Shown here: positions 42,919 to 54,816 of the stretch, piece after piece
How positions within the stretch are numbered: the stretch's first letter is position 1
Layout: the number at the start of each line of letters is the position of its first letter
Source: Mesostigma viride
Taxonomy: Eukaryota; Streptophyta; Mesostigmatophyceae; Mesostigmatales; Mesostigmataceae
Length of the DNA: 64,000 nucleotides
Direction: 5' to 3'
Assembly (NCBI GenBank): GCA_009746045.1
Contig: RPFO01001129.1
Coordinates: 1 to 64,000 of the forward strand
Notes under the pieces: model-generated
The model's input: the letters and a program-made list of their open reading frames with translations, nothing else
Told to the model about the DNA's origin: nothing
Database searches by the model: none
Position numbers and translations under genes: made by a program

Positions 42919-43677
42919 GCATGGATGGGTGTAGTGGGGTGCTTGCATGCATGGATGGGTGTAATGGGGCGCTGGCATGCATGGATGGGTGTCATGGGGC
43001 GCTGGCATGCATGGATGGGTGTCATGGGGTGCTGGCATGCGTGGATGGGTGTAGTGGGGTGCTGGCATGCATGGATGGGTGTGATGGGGTGCTGGCATGC
43101 ATGGATGGGTGTCATGGGGTGCTGGCATGCATGGATGGGTGTCATGGGGTGCTGGCATGCATGGATGGGTGTCATGGGGTGCTGGCATGCATGGATGGGT
43201 GTAGTGGGGTGCTGGCATGCGTGGATGGGTGTCATGGGGTGCTGGCATGCATGGATGGGTGTCATGGGGTGCTGGCATGCATGGATGGGTGTCATGGGGT
43301 GCTGGCATGCATGGATGGGTGTCATGGGGTGCTGGCATGCATGGATGGGTGTAGTGGGGTGCTGGCATGCATGGATGGGTGTCATGGGGTGCTGGCATGC
43401 ATGGATGGGTGTAGTGGGGTGCTGGCATGCATGGATGGGTGTAATGGGGCGCTGGCATGCATGGATGGGTGTCATGGGGTGCTGGCATGCGTGGATGGGT
43501 GTAGTGGGTGCTGGCATGCATGGATGGGTGAAGTGGGGTGCTGGCATGCGTGGATGGGTGTAGTGGGGTGCTGGCATGCATGGATGGGTGAAGTGGGGTG
43601 CTGGCATGCGTGGATGGGTGTAGTGGGGTGCTGGCATGCGTGGATGGGTGTCATGGGGTGCTGGCATGCATGGATGG
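42919..43677. repeat. 30-bp minisatellite block D (about 25 units)
   Basis: Same unit. It shares with block C both the one-base deletion and the order of variants before the spacer, so C and D arose by duplication of a whole block-plus-spacer module. Confidence 0.97.
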
Positions 43678-43902
43678 TTAATAACGTCAACGTCCTTGCT
43701 GCTTCCTTTGGTGCTTGATCTGCCTTGGTGTCGTGCCTCCGTTGGGTGGCCGGTGGTCACGGGATGCACAAACGGGAACGCTATCAGTTTTCGTCCCCCC
43801 GCCGCCGCTGCCCCAGGCCGGCCCCCTGTTTCCAAGAAAAAAAGAAAAAAAGGTACGAATGGCAGCCCCACTTATTCATTTGTTGGAATCAATGCATTAT
43901 TG

Positions 43903-46281
43903 GCATGGATGGGTGTAGTGGGGTGCTTGCATGCCTGGATGGGTGTCATGGGGTGCTGGCATGCATGGATGGGTGTCATGGGGTGCTGGCATGCGTGGAT
44001 GGGTGTCATGGGGTGCTGGCATGCATGGATGGGTGTCATGGGGTGCTGGCATGCATGGATGGGTGTCATGGGGTGCTGGCATGCATGGATGGGTGTAGTG
44101 GGGTGCTGGCATGCGTGGATGGGTGTCATGGGGTGCTGGCATGCATGGATGGGTGTCATGGGGTTCAGCCCTGTGGGATGGGTGTGATGGGGTGCTGGCA
44201 TGCATGGATGGGTGTAGTGGGGTGCTGGCATGCATGGATGGGTGTGATGGGGTGCTGGCATGCATGGATGGGTGTAGTGGGGTGCTGGCAAGCGTGGATG
44301 GGTGTCATGGGGTGCTGGCATGCATGGATGGGTGTCATGGGGTGCTGGCATGCATGGATGGGTGTGATGGGGTGCTGGCATGCATGGATGGGTGTCATGG
44401 GGTGCTGGCATGCATGGATGGGTGTAATGGGGTGCTGGCATGCATGGATGGGTGTCATGGGGTGCTGGCATGCATGGATGGGTGTAGTGGGGTGCTGGCA
44501 TGCGTGGATGGGTGTCATGGGGTGCTGGCATGCATGGATGGGTGTCATGGGGTGCTGGCATGCGTGGATGGGTGTCATGGGGTGCTGGCATGCATGGATG
44601 GGTGTCATGGGGTGCTGGCATGCATGGATGGGTGTCATGGGGTGCTGGCATGCATGGATGGGTGTGATGGGGTGCTGGCATGCATGGATGGGTGTCATGG
44701 GGTGCTGGCATGCATGGATGGGTGTAATGGGGTGCTGGCATGCATGGATGGGTGTCATGGGGTGCTGGCATGCATGGATGGGTGTAGTGGGGTGCTGGCA
44801 TGCGTGGATGGGTGTCATGGGGTGCTGGCATGCATGGATGGGTGTCATGGGGTGCTGGCATGCGTGGATGGGTGTCATGGGGTGCTGGCATGCATGGATG
44901 GGTGTCATGGGGTGCTGGCATGCATGGATGGGTGTCATGGGGTGCTGGCATGCATGGATGGGTGTAGTGGGGTGCTGGCATGCGTGGATGGGTGTCATGG
45001 GGTGCTGGCATGCATGGATGGGTGTCATGGGGTGCTGGCATGCATGGATGGGTGTCATGGGGTGCTGGCATGCATGGATGGGTGTCATGGGGTGCTGGCA
45101 TGCATGGATGGGTGTCATGGGGTGCTGGCATGCATGGATGGGTGTGATGGGGTGCTGGCATGCATGGATGGGTGTAGTGGGGTGCTGGCATGCATGGATG
45201 GGTGTCATGGGGTGCTGGCATGCATGGATGGGTGTCATGGGGTGCTGGCATGCATGGATGGGTGTAGTGGGGTGCTGGCATGCGTGGATGGGTGTCATGG
45301 GGTGCTGGCATGCATGGATGGGTGTCATGGGGTGCTGGCATGCATGGATGGGTGTAGTGGGGTGCTGGCATGCATGGATGGGTGTAATGGGGTGCTGGCA
45401 TGCATGGATGGGTGTAATGGGGCGCTGGCATGCATGGATGGGTGTCATGGGGTGCTGGCATGCGTGGATGGGTGTAGTGGGGTGCTGGCATGCATGGATG
45501 GGTGAAGTGGGGTGCTGGCATGCGTGGATGGGTGTAGTGGGGTGCTGGCATGCATGGATGGGTGAAGTGGGGTGCTGGCATGCGTGGATGGGTGTAGTGG
45601 GGTGCTGGCATGCGTGGATGGGTGTCATGGGGTGCTGGCATGCATGGATGGGTGTCATGGGGTGCTGGCATGCATGGATGGGTGTCATGGGGTGCTGGCA
45701 TGCATGGATGGGTGTCATGGGGTGCTGGCATGCATGGATGGGTGTGATGGGGTGCTGGCATGCATGGATGGGTGTCATGGGGTGCTGGCATGCATGGATG
45801 GGTGTCATGGGGTGCTGGCATGCATGGATGGGTGTCATGGGGTGCTGGCATGCATGGATGGGTGTAGTGGGGTGCTGGCATGCGTGGATGGGTGTCATGG
45901 GGTGCTGGCATGCATGGATGGGTGTAATGGGGTGCTGGCATGCATGGATGGGTGTCATGGGGTGCTGGCATGCATGGATGGGTGTCATGGGGTGCTGGCA
46001 TGCATGGATGGGTGTAGTGGGGTGCTGGCATGCATGGATGGGTGTAATGGGGCGCTGGCATGCATGGATGGGTGTCATGGGGTGCTGGCATGCGTGGATG
46101 GGTGTAGTGGGGTGCTGGCATGCATGGATGGGTGAAGTGGGGTGCTGGCATGCGTGGATGGGTGTAGTGGGGTGCTGGCATGCATGGATGGGTGAAGTGG
46201 GGTGCTGGCATGCGTGGATGGGTGTAGTGGGGTGCTGGCATGCGTGGATGGGTGTCATGGGGTGCTGGCATGCATGGATGG
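43903..46281. repeat. 30-bp minisatellite block E (about 79 units)
   Basis: Longest block. One unit at 44163-44177 is disrupted by TTCAGCCCTGTG. An internal duplication is visible (the TGAAG/TAG alternating run at about 45490-45600 recurs at 46130-46240). Confidence 0.97.
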
Positions 46282-46470
46282 TTAATAACGTCAACGTCCT
46301 TGCTGCTTCCTTTGGTGCTTGATCTGCCTTGGTGTCGTGCCTCCGTTTGGTGGCCGGTGGTCACGGGATGCACAAACGGGAACGCTATCAGTTTTCGTCC
46401 ACCCGCCGCCGCTGCCCCAGGCCGGCCCCCTGTTTACAAGAAAAAAAGAAAAAAAGGTACGAATGGCAGC

Positions 46471-46746
46471 CCCCCCCCTAGGTATTTATGCATGCCAGCC
46501 CCCCCCTAGGTATTTATGCATGCCAGCACCCCCCCTAGGTATTTATGCATGCCAGCACCCCCCTAGGTATTTATGCATGCCAGCACCCCCCTAGGTATTT
46601 ATGCATGCCAGCACCCCCCCTAGGTATTTATGCATGCCAGCCCCCCCCTCGCTATTTATGCTTGCCAGCCCCCCCCCTAGGTATTTATGCATGCCAGCAC
46701 CCCCCTAGGTATTTATGCATGCTAGCATCCCCCCCTAGGTATTTAT
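46471..46746. repeat. 29-30-bp repeat block in opposite orientation (right border)
   Basis: About nine units of TAGGTATTTATGCATGCCAGC plus CCCCCC. The TATTTATGCATGCCAGC core is as in the left border block, i.e. inverted relative to blocks A-E. Confidence 0.9.
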
Positions 46747-47352
46747 CCTTCCCTCCTTCCCTCCTTCCCTCCTTCCCTCCTTCCCTCCTTCCCTCCTTCC
46801 CTCCTTCCCTCCTTCCTCCTTTCCTCCTTCCCTCCTTCCCTCCTTCCCTCCTTCCCTCCTTCCCTCCTTCCCTCCTTCCCTCCTTCCCTCCTTCCCTCCT
46901 TCCCTCCTTCCCTCCTCCTCCTTCCCTCCTTCCCTCCTTCCCTCCTTCCCTCCTTCCCTCCTTCCCTCCTTCCCTCCTTCCCTCCTTCCCTCCTTCCCTC
47001 CTTCCCTCCTTCCCTCCTTCCCTCCTTCCCTCCTTCCCTCCTTCCCTCCTTCCCTCCTTCCCTCCTTCCCTCCTTCCCTCCTTCCCTCCTTCCCTCCTTC
47101 CCTCCTTCCCTCCTCCTTTCCCTCCTTCCCTCCGTCCCTCCTTTCCTCCTTGCCTCCTTGCCTCCTTCCCTCCTTCCCTCCTTCCCTCCTTCCTCCTTCC
47201 CTTCTTCCCTCCTTCCCTCCTTCCCTCCTTCCCTCCCTCCCTCCCTCCCTCCCTCCCTCCCTCCCTACTTCCCTCCTTCCCCCTTCCCTACCTCCCTCCT
47301 TCCCTCCCTCCCTCCCTCCCTCCCTCCCTCCCTTCCTCCCTCCCTCCCTCCA
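46747..47352. repeat. Pure pyrimidine tract, (CCTTCCCT)n and (CCCT)n
   Basis: About 600 bp almost without purines on the plus strand, mostly an 8-bp CCTTCCCT unit and turning to (CCCT)n near 47230-47350. Mirror symmetry makes triplex (H-DNA) formation possible. Confidence 0.95.
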
Positions 47353-47476
47353 AGGGGGGGCATTTCATTGATCACTCCTTTTCCCTCCCTCCCACCTGCT
47401 GGGCAACTTGGATTTAATTCTGTCACCCGGCACAATTTTCTCACACGCATGTAGTGGTATTCTTATTTATCTCATG

Positions 47477-47928
47477 CCAACGGCCGTTGGACCTGAAAAA
47501 CTAAATGTGGAAAATATGTAATCCTTGTAGTTCTGATTGCAACGTTTTTGCGCATTCCTTGCAGATTCCACGTCGCCACACAAGATTCGCGTCTGTCAAC
47601 CACCTGCAAGGTACTTGTTTTATTATTATGCGTTTTTTGGGCAGTCGCTCCCTCTTCTGATTTTCTTGATGCCAACGGCCGTTGGACTTGCAAAATCAGT
47701 TTCCATCATTGCTGTTGTGATTTACGTGATGCCAACGGCCGTTGGACTTGCAAAATCAGTTTCCATCATTGCTGTTGTGATTTACGTGATGCCAACGGCC
47801 GTTGGACCTCCAAAAAAAAGTTCTTGCCAATTTTTTTTGCGTTATTTATTATACGCCAGTTTTATCAGCCGTTGCATTACGACGTTTTTATCTCCTAACT
47901 TCATTGCTGTAATGCCAACGGCCGTTGG
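47477..47928. repeat. Five copies of the dispersed palindrome, two in a 60-bp tandem repeat
   Basis: Copies start at 47477, 47672, 47732, 47792 and 47915. The middle three are spaced exactly 60 bp apart with the same linker (ACTTGCAAAATCAGTTTCCA...TTTACGTGAT). Confidence 0.93.
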
Positions 47929-48036
47929 CGTTGTAAAATAAAATTGTACTCCGGCTGATGAATTAATCCGCCCCTGAAGGTACTAGGTTTACTTACATTG
48001 GTTGTGCCAGTTGTGCTTCACGTGCAGTTTTTTTCA

Positions 48037-48291
48037 ATGGAGAAAGACAAGGACGTTTCGGTGTCGAACCAGGAGAGAGAGGCAGTTGAACGGGGGGCCA
48101 AAAAACTGCCAGCCGAAGTTGTTAGAGCGATTGAGAAATTTTGGGATTCAATTCCAGCCATGGTTGTGATGAAAAAAGATGATGTACAAGCTGAAGTGGA
48201 CGAAATGCCGGCCTTAATTTCCGACGATGAAGGGGATGGTGTCAACTTTATTCAACCGGGAAACAAACGTAAACTGAAACGCAAAAAGTAG
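48037..48291 (+). CDS. Small nuclear-type hypothetical protein
   Basis: 84 codons from the ATG at 48037, shortly after a CACGTGCAG sequence that looks like a splice acceptor. The product is Glu/Asp/Lys-rich with an acidic middle (ISDDEGDG) and a strongly basic C-terminus (KRKLKRKK) that could act as a nuclear localisation signal. No family is recognised. It has an unusual number of charged residues for a random frame, but could also be a first exon. The following 180 bp are AT-rich with no continuation that I can support. Confidence 0.45.
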   Translation: MEKDKDVSVSNQEREAVERGAKKLPAEVVRAIEKFWDSIPAMVVMKKDDVQAEVDEMPALISDDEGDGVNFIQPGNKRKLKRKK

Positions 48292-48471
48292 TGCGACCTA
48301 AGATGTTTTTAAATGTATATGCCAATTTAATGAAATCATTTTCTGAGGTTGTGAAGGACCTGACTGTTTTAAAAATGAATGATTACAATAAATTAGGCAA
48401 ACACACTAATGGGAAAACGCGTTTTTTTGGCCGCGATGTAAATCTTTTTGTTCGTTTTTTCCCTGAAAAAG

Positions 48472-49187
48472 ATGGAGTCCGAGATCGTGAATGAAGTCTA
48501 CGGAAGCGTCCTTCAAAACGTTTACAAACAAGTTCGCTTCCTGTCGCGTGTCATATTCGAGGAAGTTCGTGTCGCGCAGGAGAAGACAGGCCGCCACTTG
48601 GCCGTTTTATTGGCGTTTGATTCGTTCAGCCAAATGGAGAGGGTTATGTACGCCCAGCTAGCTGATATGAACTTCTGTATTCAACAGGGTTTTTTCGTAC
48701 CACAGATGGATCTAAGAGCGCCAATAGACCCAACGAGGGAGTTCCGCCTTTTGGTGTCGTTCATTACAAAGGGGCCAAAGATAGAGTTGGGGGAAGAGGA
48801 AGGGGCTCAGGTTGGGTGCACCTACGGGCGCGCATTTTACCCGAATGTTACGTCTTCCCTGCGCGTGAGGGCTGACGCGTGTGTAGGGGCAGAAGTACCC
48901 CTCAACATGAACCTTTTCTTGCTCTCTGACCCGATCGTGAGGGATGGGGACCCATGCGTGGTATGCGAAATTGCTCCAAGGAGGGGTGTGGGTGCCAAAC
49001 AGGCCCTCAGAAGTGGTGTAGAGGATGTAGGGATGCCAGATATTGCAGTGAGGAGTGCCAGCGTGCTGACTGGAGTAGGCATAAGGATAGATGCGAACGT
49101 CTGAGGCAAGCAAGAGGGGCTGGCAGGGGTGATAAGGGGGGTAAACAGGACGACCATACTGGATGGAACTCAGGTCGACTTCTCTGA
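48472..49187 (+). CDS. MYND-type zinc finger protein, copy 1 (frame-shifted)
   Basis: ATG at 48472 opens a domain of about 150 residues (NVYKQVRFLSRVIFEEVR, HLAVLLAFDSFSQMERVMYAQL, FRLLVSFI) that I cannot name but that recurs in the gene at 54817. Near 48945 the frame must move by one base (GGGATGGGGACCC) to reach the MYND finger: NCSKEGC, CRGCRDARYCSEECQRADW, HKDRC, the classical C-x2-C-x4-YC-x3-CQ-x3-W-x2-H-x3-C pattern. The C-terminal tail is short. MYND fingers bind proline-rich partners, usually in transcriptional or chromatin settings. The paralogue shows the same domain order, so the shift is damage or a sequence error rather than the wrong join. Confidence 0.7.
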
Positions 49188-49312
49188 GGTCGACTTCTCC
49201 TTCACCTTCTACTACGGTTCTTCCTCATAGAAAAACTGGAAATGTAGAGTAATAATTTGCTTTTGAGGTTGGATAACTGGACGCATTTTGGGTTTGAAAT
49301 TTGTGTATGTAG

Positions 49313-49450
49313 TCCTGATTTGTGTTGTAAAATGGTGTAATGGTGAATTCTCTTTTTACTTTGAAATTGGAATAAAATTGACCTGATTTGTGTTGTAAAA
49401 TGGTGTAATAGTGGATTCTCCTTTCACTTTGAAATTGGAATAAAATTGAC
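49313..49450. repeat. Two-copy 68-bp tandem repeat
   Basis: Two units of GATTTGTGTTGTAAAATGGT...TTTGAAATTGGAATAAAATT, with a few substitutions, in the 3' region of the MYND gene. Both hold AATAAA. Confidence 0.85.
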
Positions 49451-49633
49451 TTTCGTTTTCTCTCATGCGACTGTAGTGGGTTAAACAACAATTAGTGACC
49501 CAACGGCCGTTAGGGATTGGAAACCTCGCCTAACGTTTGCATATTTTCTTTCCGACAAAACCTCATTTTTTTTAAGGATGGACGTCGATGTATGTTATGT
49601 GCAGAGGGGACAAGTTTGACGTCGGGGCCGATA

Positions 49634-50539
49634 ATGGAAGGGGATATCTCACTGCCGTGGGAAATTTGGACCGAAGTCGCAGCTTTTATGGAGGCGCCCG
49701 ACGTAGCCCGCTTTGAAGCAGTTTGTAGAGGGGCTAGGGAAGCGGTGTCGGGGAGGTATGAACCCCAATTCAGCTTTAAGTTAATTTCTGGGTTCGTGGA
49801 CGCATTCGGGGATGGTCCTCGTACATTGATAACTGAGTCTCTTTTCCGAGAATTGTATGGCGGGCAAGTAAAGTGTGCAAGCGCTGATATCACCCCCTAC
49901 ACACTCGTCACAAGGGGAATGTATTTTAAGGTATATTGTGAAGAAGTTGAGGAGGTGTTAGGACGCCAGCCAGCACCAGAGGGACATGCACGAGCAAGGA
50001 CGATGGGAGGGTTGTTCAGGTCCGAGCGTGCTGAGAGGAGACGTGTGTTGGAGAGGAATTGGAGGGGGTGGACAGCTCGCTTACGCCAATTGGGAAAGGA
50101 AATGGATGACTTGTACGATAATTATGAACTATGGGGGTTAAGGAGCATTTTCTGGTTCTGCGATACTCCTTATGACCCGGATGAGGACATTTTTTTTCCT
50201 CCGGGGAGGAGAGCGCGTAGGGAGGCAGAATGGGTGAAGCTTTTGGAGGGGCTGCCTCTGGAGGGGGGAGGAATGGCATGTGCAGTTCTGATCATGGGAT
50301 TTGATGAGAACGCAGACATGAAGGCCTTATTAGAGAGGAGGTGTAGGGAGGAGGATATGGCAAGCGTTTTGGTGGAGTTAGCTATGCAGGTCCTCAGCGG
50401 AACAATCTTCACACCGGATTATCTCAAGTTTTTTGGGGGGAAGAAGGCACGCTTGCTGTATTTGGCCGAGAGTAGTATGTACAAGTGGAAAGGGGACATG
50501 ATGTTGTGTTTGGATGAGGATTCTGAAGAGGTTGAATGA
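49634..50539 (+). CDS. F-box-like protein
   Basis: 301 codons from the ATG at 49634. This start is chosen because it leads straight into ISLPWEIWTEVAAFMEAPDV; an in-frame ATG lies 42 nt upstream. The first 40 residues fit an F-box (LPxEIWxxV, hydrophobic helix, VCRGAREAV), which would dock to Skp1 in an SCF ubiquitin ligase. The rest has no repeats (no LRR, Kelch or WD) and no family I recognise: an Arg-rich helical stretch (SERAERRRVLERNWRGW), an Asp-rich loop (YDPDEDIFFPP) and a Leu-rich helical end. The frame is intact and followed by AATAAATTTTG. Confidence 0.7.
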   Translation: MEGDISLPWEIWTEVAAFMEAPDVARFEAVCRGAREAVSGRYEPQFSFKLISGFVDAFGDGPRTLITESLFRELYGGQVKCASADITPYTLVTRGMYFKVYCEEVEEVLGRQPAPEGHARARTMGGLFRSERAERRRVLERNWRGWTARLRQLGKEMDDLYDNYELWGLRSIFWFCDTPYDPDEDIFFPPGRRARREAEWVKLLEGLPLEGGGMACAVLIMGFDENADMKALLERRCREEDMASVLVELAMQVLSGTIFTPDYLKFFGGKKARLLYLAESSMYKWKGDMMLCLDEDSEEVE

Positions 50540-50712
50540 TGAAACATAAATTTCATTAATAAATTTTGAATTCTAATATTGAATGAAATTCGCCAATTTT
50601 TGCTGATGGGTAAGGCTGATGGCTAAAGCTGGATTTGATGATTTAATTATCTCTAATTCTGTCAACTGTCACATTTATATAAATTTGACATGAATTCGGC
50701 ATTTTTTGGATT

Positions 50713-51109
50713 CCAACGGCCGTTGGACCTCAAAAAACATTTCTAGTGTGGTTAAAAAGTTGTGGGTATTTTGTTAAATGGAGTGACCAATGGTTGTGAT
50801 TTATTTGATGCCAACGGCCGTTGGACCTTGACAAACATTGCTAGTGTAGCGCAACAGTGGTGGATAATTTGTTTAATGGAGGGGCCGTCGCATCTGCTTG
50901 TTATTTTTTTAGGCTGAACAGTCACTGAAAATGTCGACATTATTGCTCCACACCACGTAGGCCAGCCATCATGTTCCGCACACAAATCTGGCTCGACTCC
51001 GATCCCTGGCAGTGCTCTTCGCTTCGAACAGGTCCGGAACGAGTTTCTTGTGGGGTTGGAGCAATAAATAGTATTTTACCGGGAAGAGGCGTAATGCCAA
51101 CGGGCGTTG
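50713..51109. repeat. Intergenic copies of the dispersed palindrome
   Basis: Perfect copies start at 50713 and 50811, and a variant (CCAACGGGCGTTGG) at 51096. A further diverged copy lies at 49500. No gene is visible from 50540 to 51430. Confidence 0.9.
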
Positions 51110-51439
51110 GACCTGAACAATTGTGTGGTTAAATCAAGTGACAGAATATGAATGTGATTTATTTTACATTTAAAAACATATGTTATTTGGGAGGACAAGA
51201 AAGTTGGTTTTTGAGGTGTGTGTATCTTACGGTCGTTGATGGAGGAAACCTCTAACAATCGATCGTGTTTTGTTTATGTGATATCTGTCAAGGCATCAAG
51301 AAGGAGAGGAGTCGCCCGTTGCTGAGAAGCTGAGGACAACTGTACTGGAAAGGTATGTGGACAAGGACAACTGTGGGTGTGGGGGGAATAGCTTGGTGGA
51401 CACCATTTCTGACTGGTCCGTAAGGCCTCTACCCGAAGG

Positions 51440-54400
51440 GGGTTGTGAGCCAACGGCCGTTGGAATTGGAAAAACATTATCATGTGCTTTTTATTCGTTT
51501 GATAGGGTGGCAAGCAGCCAGGATGTGTCTTTCATGCAGCTTAGTGGTGGCTATTTACCATTTTTCTCCTAGAAAGGCCTCCAAAAAAACTAGCTGAGCA
51601 TAAAGATGGGGCTTGACTGGTTCGTAAGGCATCCACCCTTCCCAGAGGGGGGTTGTGAGCAACGGCCGTTGGAATTGGAAAAACATTATCATGTGCATTT
51701 CATTCGTTTCATTGGGTGGCAATAAGGCAGGATGCGTCTTTCATGCAGCTTAGTGATGGTTATTACCATGTGCCTTCCTAGAAAGGCCTCCAAAAAAACT
51801 AGCTGAGCATAAAGATGTGGTTGACTGGTTCGTAAGGCCTCCACCCTTCCCATAGGGGGGTTGTGAGCCAACGGCCGTTAACTTAAAAAACATTATCATG
51901 TGCATTTCATTCGTTTGATTGGGTGGCAATAAGGCAGGATGTGTCTTTATGCAGCTTAGTGGTGGCTATTACCATTTTTCTTCCAAGAAAGGCCTCCAAA
52001 AAACTAGCTGAGCATAAAGATGGGCTTGACTGGTTCGTAAGGCATCCACCCTTCCCAGAGGGGGGTTGTGAGCCAACGGCCGTTGGAATTGAAAAACATT
52101 ATCATGTGCATTTCATTCGTTTCATTGGGTGGCAATAAGGCAGGATGTCTTTCATGCAGCTTAGTGGTGGCTATTACCATTTTTCTTCCAAGAAAGGCCT
52201 CCAAAAATCTAGCTGAGCATAAAGATGTGGTTGACTGGTTCGTAAGGCATCCACCCCAGGGGGGTTGTGAGCCAACGGCCGTTGGAATTGAAAAACATTA
52301 TCATGTGCATTTTATTCGTTTGATAGGGTGGCAAGCAGCCAGGATGTGTCTTTCATGCAGCTTAGTGGTGGCTATTTACCATTTTTCTCCTAGAAAGGCC
52401 TCCAAAAATCTAGCTGAGCATAAAGATGGGCTTGACTGGTTCGTAAGGCATCCACCCTTCCCAGAGGGGGGTTGTGAGCCAACGGCCGTTGGAATTGGAA
52501 AAACATTATCATGTGCATTTCATTCGTTTGATGGGTGGCAAGCAGCCAGGATGTGTCTTTCATGCAGCTTAGTGGTGGCTATTTACCATTTTTCTCCAAG
52601 AAAGGCCTCCAAAAATCTAGCTGAGCATAAAGATGGGTTGACTGGTTCGTAAGGCATCCACCCTTCCCAGAGGGGGTTGTGAGCCAACGGCCGTTGGAAT
52701 TGAAAAACATTATCATGTGCATTTCATTCGTTTGATTGGGTGGCAATAAGGCAGGATGTGTCTTTCATGCAGCTTAGTGGTGGCTATTACCATTCTTCCT
52801 AGAAAGGCCTCCAAAAAAACTAGCTGAGCATAAAGATGTGGTTGACTGGTTCGTAAGGCATCCACCCACAGGGGGTTGTGAGCCAACGGCCGTTGGAATT
52901 GGAAAAACATTATCATGTGCATTTCATTCGTTTGATGGGTGGCAAGCAGCCAGGATGTGTCTTTCATGCAGCTTAGTGGTGGCTATTACCATTTTTCTTC
53001 CAAGAAAGGCCTCCAAAAATCTAGCTGAGCATAAAGATGGGCTTGACTGGTTCGTAAGGCATCCACCCTTCCCAGAGGGGGGTTGTGAGCCAACGGCCGT
53101 TGGAATTGGAAAAACATTATCATGTGCATTTCATTCGTTTCATTGGGTGGCAATAAGGCAGGATGTGTCTTTCATGCAGCTTAGTGGTGGCTATTTACCA
53201 TTTTTCTTCCAAGAAAGGCCTCCAAAAATATAGCTGAGCATAAAGATGTGGTTGAATGGTTCGTAAGGCATCCACCCTTCCCAGGGGGGTTGTGAGCCAA
53301 CGGCCGTTGGACTTGAAAAACATTATCATGTGCATTTCATTCCTTTGAGTGGGTTGGCAATCAGCCAGGATGTATCTTTCATTCAGCTTAGTGGTGGCTA
53401 TTACCATTTTTCTTCCAAGAAAGGCCTCCAAAAATCTAGCTGAGCATAAAGATGTGGTTGAATGGTTCGTAAGGCATCCACCCTTCCCAGAGGGGGGTTG
53501 TGAGCCAACGGCCGTTGGACTTGAAAAACATTATCATGTGCATTTCATTCCTTTGAGTGGGTTGGCAATCAGCCAGGATGTATCTTTCATTCAGCTTTGT
53601 GGTGGCTATTACCATTTTTCTTCCAAGAAAGGCCTCCAAAAATCTAGCTGAGCATAAAGATGTGGTTGACTGGTTCGTAAGGCATCCACCCTTCCCACAG
53701 GGGGGTTGTGAGCAAACGGCCGTTGGAATTGGAAATACAATAAAATGTGCATTTCATTCGTTTCATTTGGTGGCAGTAAGGCAGGATGTGTCTTTCATGC
53801 AGCTTAGTGATTGTTATTACCATGTGCCTTCAAAGAAAGGCCTCCAAAAATCTAGCTGAGCATAAAGATGTGGTTGAATGGTTCGTAAGGCATCCACCCT
53901 TCCCAGTGGGGGGTTGTGAGCCAACGGCCGTTGGACTTGAAAAACATTATCATGTGCATTTCATTCGTTTCATTGGGTGGCAATAAGGCAGGATGTGTCT
54001 TTCATGCAGCTTAGTGGTGGCTATTTACCATTTTTCTTCCAAGAAAGGCCTCCAAAAATATAGCTGAGCATAAAGATGTGGTTGAATGGTTCGTAAGGCA
54101 TCCACCCTTCCCAGGGGGGTTGTGAGCCAACGGCCGTTGGACTTGAAAAACATTATCATGTGCATTTCATTCCTTTGAGTGGGTTGGCAATCAGCCAGGA
54201 TGTGTCTTTCATTCAGCTTAGTGGTGGCTATTACCATTTTTCTTCCAAGAAAGGCCTCCAAAAATCTAGCTGAGCATAAAGATGTGGTTGAATGGTTCGT
54301 AAGGCATCCACCCTTCCCAGAGGGGGGTTGTGAGCCAACGGCCGTTGGACTTGAAAAACATTATCATGTGCATTTCATTCCTTTGAGTGGGTTGGCAATC

Positions 54401-54775
54401 AGCCAGGATGTATCTTTCATTCAGCTTTGTGGTGGCTATTACCATTTTTCTTCCAAGAAAGGCCTCCAAAAATCTAGCTGAGCATAAAGATGGGGTTGAT
54501 GGTTCGTAAGGCATCCACCCTTCCCACAGGGGGGTTGTGAGCCAACGGCCGTTGGACTTGAAAAACATTACCATGTGCATTTCATTCTTTTCATTTGGTG
54601 GCAGTAAGGCAGGATGTGTCTTTCATGCAGCTTAGTGATGGTTATTACCATGTGCCTTCCAAGAAAGGCCTCCAAAAATCTAGCTGAGCATAAAGATGTG
54701 GTTGGATGGTTCGTAAGGCATCCACCCTTCCCACAGGGGGGTTGTGAGCCAACGGCCGTTAGACTTGAAAAACAT
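51440..54775. repeat. 17-copy tandem repeat of about 207 bp with the palindrome in each unit
   Basis: Units begin with GGGGGGTTGTGAGCCAACGG and continue through ATTATCATGTGCATTTCATT, GATGTGTCTTTCATGCAGC, AAGAAAGGCCTCCAAAAA and CTAGCTGAGCATAAAGATG. Most units keep CCAACGGCCGTTGG; three early or later units carry damaged versions (AGCAACGG, CCGTTAAC, AGCAAACGG). Two classes are visible, GGAATTGG and GGACTTG after the palindrome. A larger duplication of about 830 bp is seen within the array (53230-53650 and 54060-54480). Confidence 0.97.
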
Positions 54776-54816
54776 TACTTACGTATTACGCACGTGCCAA
54801 TTGGCGCAGGGGAGGG

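Noticed and set aside
38532-46281. CRISPR array
   Set aside because: Regular 30-bp period, but there are no unique spacers and the context is eukaryotic.
38267-46373. Decapeptide-repeat 'proteins' of up to 865 residues on both strands
   Set aside because: The 30-bp unit without stops gives open frames in several phases by arithmetic. No promoter or flanking exon structure, and variants are not codon-biased in any visible way.
46545-47417. Leu/Pro/Ser-rich 290-codon frame
   Set aside because: Translation of a CCTTCCCT pyrimidine tract.
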